Shown here one piece after another: positions 59,898 to 64,000 of a stretch of 64,000 nucleotides of DNA. The stretch covers positions 1-64,000 of the forward strand of contig NZ_FMCU01000005.1 of NCBI RefSeq assembly GCF_900091525.1, written 5' to 3'. The translations under genes were made by a program, and so were the position numbers. Position 1 is the first letter of the stretch; the number at the start of each line of letters is the position of its first letter. The notes beneath the pieces were generated by a model that was not told the origin of the DNA, searched no databases, and worked only from the letters and a program-made list of their open reading frames with translations. Origin of the DNA: Micromonospora matsumotoense. Lineage in GTDB: Bacteria; Actinomycetota; Actinomycetes; Mycobacteriales; Micromonosporaceae.

Positions 59898-61246
59898 CCG
59901 CCCGCGAGCCACTCCTGCGGATGGCGTTGCGGGTGGAGCAGGACATCTTCGGGGTACGCCAGCGGGGCCGGGAGGTCGCCGCGGCGATCGGGCTGGAGCA
60001 CCAGGACCAGGTCCGGTTCGCCACCGCGCTCAGCGAGGTGGCCCGGGACCTGCTGCGCACGGTGGACGGCGCGGACGTCAGCTTCGCCTCCGTCACGGAG
60101 CCGGACGGCCGGCGGTTCCTCAGCGTCGACCTCGCCCCGCTGCGTCCCCTGCCGGGCAACCGGTACGAGCCGCAGTCCGGCGCGGTGGCGCGATTGGTGG
60201 ACACTCTGGGGCTGGCGGAGGCGGCGGGAGATACCGTCGTGAGGATGTCCCGACGTGTTCCGGCCGCCGCTGCGGCGCTGACCCCGGCGCGACTGGCCGA
60301 GCTGCGCGTCGAGCTGGGCACCAGCGCCCCGGCCAGTGCCCTGGACGAGTTGGCCACCCAGAACGGGCAGCTCATCGCCGCTCTCGACGAGGTACGCAGC
60401 CAACGCGACGAGCTGGCCGTGCTGAACGCCGAGCTGGAGGAGACCAACCGGGGCGTGATGGCGCTCTACAGCCAGCTCTCCGAGGAGCTGGAGGAGACCA
60501 ACCGGGGGGTGGTGGCGCTCTACGCGGAGCTGGACGAGAAGTCGGCCCAGTTGCGCGCGGCGAGCGAGTCGAAGAGCCGGTTCCTGGCCAACGTCAGCCA
60601 CGAGCTACGGGCCCCGGTGACCGCGATCATCGGGCTGGGGCGGCTGCTGACCGACTCCGCGTCGGACCCGCTCACCGCCGAGCAGGCCCAGCAGGTCGAG
60701 CTGATCCGGTCCTCGGCCGCCGACCTGCTCTCCCTGGTCAACGACCTGCTCGACCTGGCCAAGGCGGAGTCGGGCCGGATCGAGCCGGAGTGGGCGGAGG
60801 TCGACCTGCGGGCGGTCTTCGGTCAGCTGCGCGGAACGCTGCGGGCGCTCACCCTCCGCTCCGAGGTGGAGCTGCTGGTGGCGGAGCCGCCCCCGGGCAC
60901 GGTGCTCCGCTCGGACGAGGTGCTGCTGGCCCAGGTGCTGCGCAACCTGCTGCACAACGCGGTGAAGTTCACCGACCGGGGCGAGGTGCGGATGCGCGCC
61001 GAGCGGGTCGACGACCGGGTCCGGATCTGCGTCTCGGACACCGGACCGGGCATCCCCGCCGAGCTGCACGAACGGATCTTCGAGGAGTTCTACCAGGTGC
61101 CGGGGACCAGTCGGCGCAGCGGCACCGGCCTCGGCCTGCCGTACGCGCGGCGGTTGGTGACCCTGCTCGGCGGCACCCTGGCGCTGACCAGCGAGCCGGG
61201 CCGGGGCAGCAGCTTCACGGTGGACCTGCCCGTGGCGGGGGTGTGA
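59894..61246 (+). CDS. sensor histidine kinase of the stressosome operon
   Basis: 450 residues, GTG overlapping the upstream stop. The N-terminus resembles an RsbT-like ATPase sensor (REVAAAIGLEHQDQVRFATA, LSEVARDLL). A coiled-coil with a tandem ELEETNRGVxALY duplication (about 170-210) connects to the dimerisation domain with the phospho-His in KSRFLANVSHELRAPVTAII, then HATPase (LRNLLHNAVKFTDRGEV, ISVSDTGPGIP-type G1, GTGLGLPYARRLVTLLGG). No membrane helix: a soluble kinase, presumably responding to internal stressosome state and phosphorylating the response regulator encoded next. Confidence 0.92.
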   Translation: MTAREPLLRMALRVEQDIFGVRQRGREVAAAIGLEHQDQVRFATALSEVARDLLRTVDGADVSFASVTEPDGRRFLSVDLAPLRPLPGNRYEPQSGAVARLVDTLGLAEAAGDTVVRMSRRVPAAAAALTPARLAELRVELGTSAPASALDELATQNGQLIAALDEVRSQRDELAVLNAELEETNRGVMALYSQLSEELEETNRGVVALYAELDEKSAQLRAASESKSRFLANVSHELRAPVTAIIGLGRLLTDSASDPLTAEQAQQVELIRSSAADLLSLVNDLLDLAKAESGRIEPEWAEVDLRAVFGQLRGTLRALTLRSEVELLVAEPPPGTVLRSDEVLLAQVLRNLLHNAVKFTDRGEVRMRAERVDDRVRICVSDTGPGIPAELHERIFEEFYQVPGTSRRSGTGLGLPYARRLVTLLGGTLALTSEPGRGSSFTVDLPVAGV

Positions 61247-61247
61247 G

Positions 61248-62786
61248 GTGGCCGGCGCCCCGGCGACGATCCTGGTGGTCGACGACAGCCCCACCAAGCG
61301 TTACCTGCTGGTGAGCTGGCTGACCCGGGCGGGATTCACGGTCCGGGAGGCGGAGAACGGCACCGAGGCGCTGGCCCGGGTCGGGGTGGACCCGATCGAC
61401 CTGGTGGTCCTCGACGTCCGGCTGCCGGATCTGAGCGGCTTCGAGGTCTGCGAACGGATCAAGGCGGACCACCCGGCGATTCCGGTGATCCACGTGTCCG
61501 CGCACGCGGTCGACGTGGTGGACCGTACCCAGGGACTGACCCGGGGCGCGGACGCCTACCTGGCCGAGCCGATCGAGCCGGAGGAGTTGGTGGCCACCGC
61601 GCACGCGGTGCTGCGCTACTACCAGGCGCGGACGCGGGCCGAGCTGCTCGCCGAGCGGCTCACCGGGTTGGCCGACACCACCGTGGCGGTGCACGCCGCG
61701 TCCACCTTCACCCGCCTGTTGCAGGAGGCGGCGGCCGGCGCGGCGCAGATCTTCCGCAGCCCGGCGGCGGTGGTCGCGGAGACCTTCGACGGAGATTGCC
61801 TGGCCGGGATCGCCGCCGGTCCGGGCGCGACGCCGGAGGTCGTACCGTGGATGGTCGACGACACCGGCGTGCCGACCGGCGCGACCGTCCGGGTGAATGC
61901 CCCCGAGGCCTGGGATCTGGTGCGCTGGCCGGCCGGCGACACGGTGACAGTGGCCGCCGCCAAGTTGCGGGAGGACCGCGCCCCGCTCTACGTGGTGGTG
62001 CCCACCGCCACCCAGACCGCCCGGAGGCCGGTGCTGGTGCAGCTCGCCCAGGCGGTCGCCTCGGCGGTGGAGGCGCAGCGCTCCTACGACGAGGAGCACC
62101 GGATCGCGGTCACCCTCCAACGGAGCCTGCTGCCCCGACGGCTGCCCGACGTCGCCGGTCTCGACCTGGCGGTGCGCTACGAGCCGGCCAGCGCGCAGAC
62201 CGAGGTGGGCGGAGACTTCTACGAGCTGGTGATGCTCGACGGGCACCTGTTGGTGGCGATCGGCGACGTCGCCGGCCACTCGCTGCACGCGGCGACGGTG
62301 ATGGCCGAGCTACGGCACGCGATGCGGGCGTACGCGGTGGAGGGGCACCAGCCCGGGATGATCCTGGAACGGCTCAACGTGCTGATGCGTACGCTGCTCC
62401 GCAACGAGCTGGCGACCCTCTGCATCCTGCTGCTGCACCCGCCGACCGGCCGGATCAGGCTGGCCAGCGCCGGGCACCTGCCGGCGCTGGTGACGGTGGA
62501 CGGCCGGGTGGAGTTCGTCCAGCATTCGGCCCCGCTGCTCGGGGTGCGCGCGGACCGGCCGGAGGACCTGGAGTTCACCCTGCCGGCCGGGGCGACGCTG
62601 GTGCTCTACACCGACGGGCTGATCGAGCGGCGGGACACCACCATCGACGACGGCCTGGCCGCGCTGGCCGCCTGCGCGACGGTGGTCGACGACGACCTGG
62701 ACAGCTTCTGCCAGCGGCTGCTGGTCGAGCTGGCCCCACCGGAGATCCACGACGACGTCGCGGTGGTCGCGGTCCGCCGCCGCTGA
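61248..62786 (+). CDS. response regulator with SpoIIE-type PP2C phosphatase output
   Basis: 512 residues from GTG 61248, one base after the kinase stop. Receiver domain: ILVVDDSPTKRYLLVSWLTR, phosphoacceptor Asp in LVVLDVRLPDLSG, IPVIHVSAHAVDV, YLAEPIEPEEL. A GAF-like middle (about 160-290) leads to the phosphatase: EHRIAVTLQRSLLPRRLPDV, AQTEVGGDFYELVMLDGHLL, VAIGDVAGHSLHAATVMAEL, LASAGHLPALVTV, LVLYTDGLIERRDTTIDDGL and PPEIHDDVAVVAVRRR. It likely dephosphorylates the RsbV-like STAS protein or stressosome proteins, closing the loop. Last gene of the operon. Confidence 0.93.
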   Translation: MAGAPATILVVDDSPTKRYLLVSWLTRAGFTVREAENGTEALARVGVDPIDLVVLDVRLPDLSGFEVCERIKADHPAIPVIHVSAHAVDVVDRTQGLTRGADAYLAEPIEPEELVATAHAVLRYYQARTRAELLAERLTGLADTTVAVHAASTFTRLLQEAAAGAAQIFRSPAAVVAETFDGDCLAGIAAGPGATPEVVPWMVDDTGVPTGATVRVNAPEAWDLVRWPAGDTVTVAAAKLREDRAPLYVVVPTATQTARRPVLVQLAQAVASAVEAQRSYDEEHRIAVTLQRSLLPRRLPDVAGLDLAVRYEPASAQTEVGGDFYELVMLDGHLLVAIGDVAGHSLHAATVMAELRHAMRAYAVEGHQPGMILERLNVLMRTLLRNELATLCILLLHPPTGRIRLASAGHLPALVTVDGRVEFVQHSAPLLGVRADRPEDLEFTLPAGATLVLYTDGLIERRDTTIDDGLAALAACATVVDDDLDSFCQRLLVELAPPEIHDDVAVVAVRRR

Positions 62787-62860
62787 GCGGTGCCGGCTGT
62801 CTTGCGGTGCCGGCTGCTCTTGAGTGGTGCCGGTTGCCTTGAGCGGTGCCGACTGTTTCT
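62787..62860. repeat. four degenerate 17-20 bp tandem repeats
   Basis: Starting right after the response-regulator stop, GCGGTGCCGGCTGTCTT recurs with changes at about 62804, 62824 (GTGGTGCCGGTTGCC) and 62843 (GCGGTGCCGACTG). Non-coding; each unit contains CGGTGCCG. Confidence 0.65.
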
Positions 62861-63435
62861 CCGGGCTCCGCCCTGCGGTGTGCAGTGGTGCCCTCGGGCC
62901 AGGGCCGCGTCCCTGGGTGGTGGTCCCGGCCTCTCGACGATGGGTGCCGGGCTGGTCCCCGCCGGTTCGCCAGAGGTCGGTCGAGCCACGCGCGGTCGGC
63001 CTCGACCGCCACTGGAACTACTTAGAGTATTCAAGCCCGGGAGAGCGCTCGATGTCGCTCAGGGTGACCGTGGTTCCACCCTTCATCATGCACCTCGCCA
63101 CACTTTGCTCTGCTGCCCTATCCGCGCCAACTTCTTGAGCTGGCAGTTTGCGAAGGCCCGGGAACTGCGCCCTTTCCCCTTCCTGACACGAAGAGTAGCT
63201 GTCGCCTGGATGGCAGCAGAGCAAAGGATGTGAGGTAGTAGGTGGGCGGATTGACTGTCATTACTCTTTGTAATTGCAGTAGGTGCGATGGTCGGCTGCC
63301 TTTGGGGCCGTTGGAAGGTCCATCTGCCCCGATCGTTCGGTGGTCCCGAGGTGTGGCCTGAGGGCAGCTCATCTCCTGGCGGAGTGGGGTAGGGCGTCTG
63401 TCTGACCCGCCGGGCCGAGCTGGCGGACCGCTGAC
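62861..63435. other. intergenic region, no recognised gene
   Basis: No protein family recognised in any frame. The part from about 63015 to 63300 is less GC-rich than the rest of the window. It contains a minus-strand frame ending GGTTVTLSDIERSPG, which looks like a protein tail but has no identifiable body. Confidence 0.5.
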
Positions 63436-63531
63436 GGGTCGGACCCCGGTCGGGTGGGACCCCGGTTGGGTCGGACCCCGGTCGGGTGGGACCCCGGTTG
63501 GGTCGGACCCCGGTTGGGTCGGACCCCGGTC
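63436..63531. repeat. minisatellite, six 16-bp units
   Basis: Six consecutive 16-bp units of the form GGGTCGGACCCCGGTC, in which the fifth base alternates C/G and the last base C/T. Two more degenerate units follow to about 63563. The period is not a multiple of three, so the array is not coding. GGGTC and GACCCC within and between units are complementary, allowing many alternative hairpins. Confidence 0.92.
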
Positions 63532-63709
63532 GGGTCGAATCGTTGGCGGGTCGGGTCGGTGTCGTGGTCGTGCGGTGCCGGTGATCCGCACCCCGGTTCG
63601 TGGAGAGTTCCTGCGGCCATGGCGACAACAAAATTCCACGAACCCGAAGCGGCCGCCAGGTGGCCCAGGCGGTGGGGCGGCCGGCGGCCGGCGGGTGGGC
63701 GCGCGGGGA

Positions 63710-64000
63710 TCAGCGCAGTGAGCGGGCGTAGCCGGTGGGGGTGCGACCGGTGACGGCGGCGAAGTCGCGGGCCAGGTGGGCCTGGTCGCTGTAGCCGAGG
63801 TCGGCGGCGAGGGTGGCCCAGTCGGGCAGCCCGGTGACGACCTGTTCGATCGCCTCCAGCAGACGGTACCGACGGATCACCCACTTGGGGCCGACGCCGA
63901 CGTGGTCCAGGAAGAGCCGCTGCAACCGCCGGACGGAGAGGCCGTGTCGACGGGCGAGGTCGTCCACCCGCAGCACGCTCCGGTCGGTGCGGATCGTCTC
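63710..64000 (-). CDS. AraC-family transcriptional regulator, C-terminal part (cut by window end)
   Basis: The last 96 residues are visible and the frame is open to the window edge. VLRVDDLARRHGLSVRRLQR, LFLDHVGVGPKWVIRRYRLL and LAADLGYSDQAHLARDFAAV plus GRTPTGYARSLR are the two HTH motifs of the AraC/XylS DNA-binding domain. The N-terminal effector domain is outside the window, so the regulated pathway cannot be guessed. Confidence 0.9.
   Translation of the reverse strand, partial: ETIRTDRSVLRVDDLARRHGLSVRRLQRLFLDHVGVGPKWVIRRYRLLEAIEQVVTGLPDWATLAADLGYSDQAHLARDFAAVTGRTPTGYARSLR

Noticed and set aside
63018..63224. Minus-strand frame ending GGTTVTLSDIERSPG
   Set aside because: The tail looks protein-like, but there is no body, ribosome site or recognisable family, so it was not called as a gene.
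63436..63563. Possible CRISPR array
   Set aside because: Units are contiguous 16-bp repeats with no unique spacers, and no cas genes are present.
63086..63639. Open frames spanning the 16-bp repeat array on the minus strand
   Set aside because: The repeat period is not a multiple of three and the frames show no protein-like composition; two frames overlap over the same array.

Overview
The window is high-GC actinobacterial DNA, most likely from Micromonospora or another member of the Micromonosporaceae. The evidence is the codon bias (GC-rich third positions, many GTG starts), a conservon-type operon (cvnA-D), a LuxR/AAA regulator, Eis-type GNAT and PP2C genes, an XRE-cupin/BenE pair and an RsbR-S-T signalling operon. 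The genus is inferred from gene content; no 16S or marker search was possible.

Positions 1-21.7 kb look like an accessory region. It starts inside an IS5-type transposase whose end truncates a membrane-anchored protein. Next come an alpha-oxoamine synthase / FAD monooxygenase pair, a frame-shifted GntR gene, IS5 and IS701 remnants, and a WYL regulator divergent from a RidA gene. A phenazine gene set follows: phzD, phzE, a small unknown gene, phzG, an asparagine-synthetase homologue of PhzH size, phzB and a VOC protein, with phzF convergent and a PhzM-like methyltransferase 1.5 kb further on. No phzC is present. Broken genes surround this set: a SnoaL-like secreted protein, an L-asparaginase tail, a DUF488 gene, an internally deleted rarA, an XRE fragment and a collapsed MFS exporter. 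A tRNA-Lys gene at 20.1 kb is a plausible anchor for an inserted island.

Positions 21.7-27.2 kb carry an iron-siderophore uptake operon (lipoprotein, two permeases, ATPase) behind a clear DtxR/IdeR-type iron box, together with a siderophore-interacting reductase and an AhpD-like gene. Positions 27.3-33.7 kb hold a compact, unusual signalling locus: an FHA-Ser/Thr kinase, a DUF7019-like protein, a 1191-residue kinase with WD40 repeats, and an uncharacterised 238-residue protein. After a DUF6069 membrane protein and a decayed secreted-protein gene, a DMATS-type indole prenyltransferase and a tryptophanase (35.4-38.0 kb) form a prenyl-indole pathway.

Positions 38-64 kb are mostly conserved chromosomal genes: conservon cvnDCBA, a lipoprotein, an epimerase, a ZIP transporter, Eis-like GNAT, PP2C, a LuxR/AAA regulator, XRE-cupin with BenE, a GH6 cellulase-like protein whose usual catalytic acid is Asn, mscL, FadR-type GntR with a CynX-type MFS exporter, and a stressosome-type operon (RsbV-like STAS; RsbR, RsbS, RsbT, RsbX-like phosphatase, histidine kinase, response regulator-PP2C). 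The right end has a 16-bp minisatellite and a partial AraC-type regulator.
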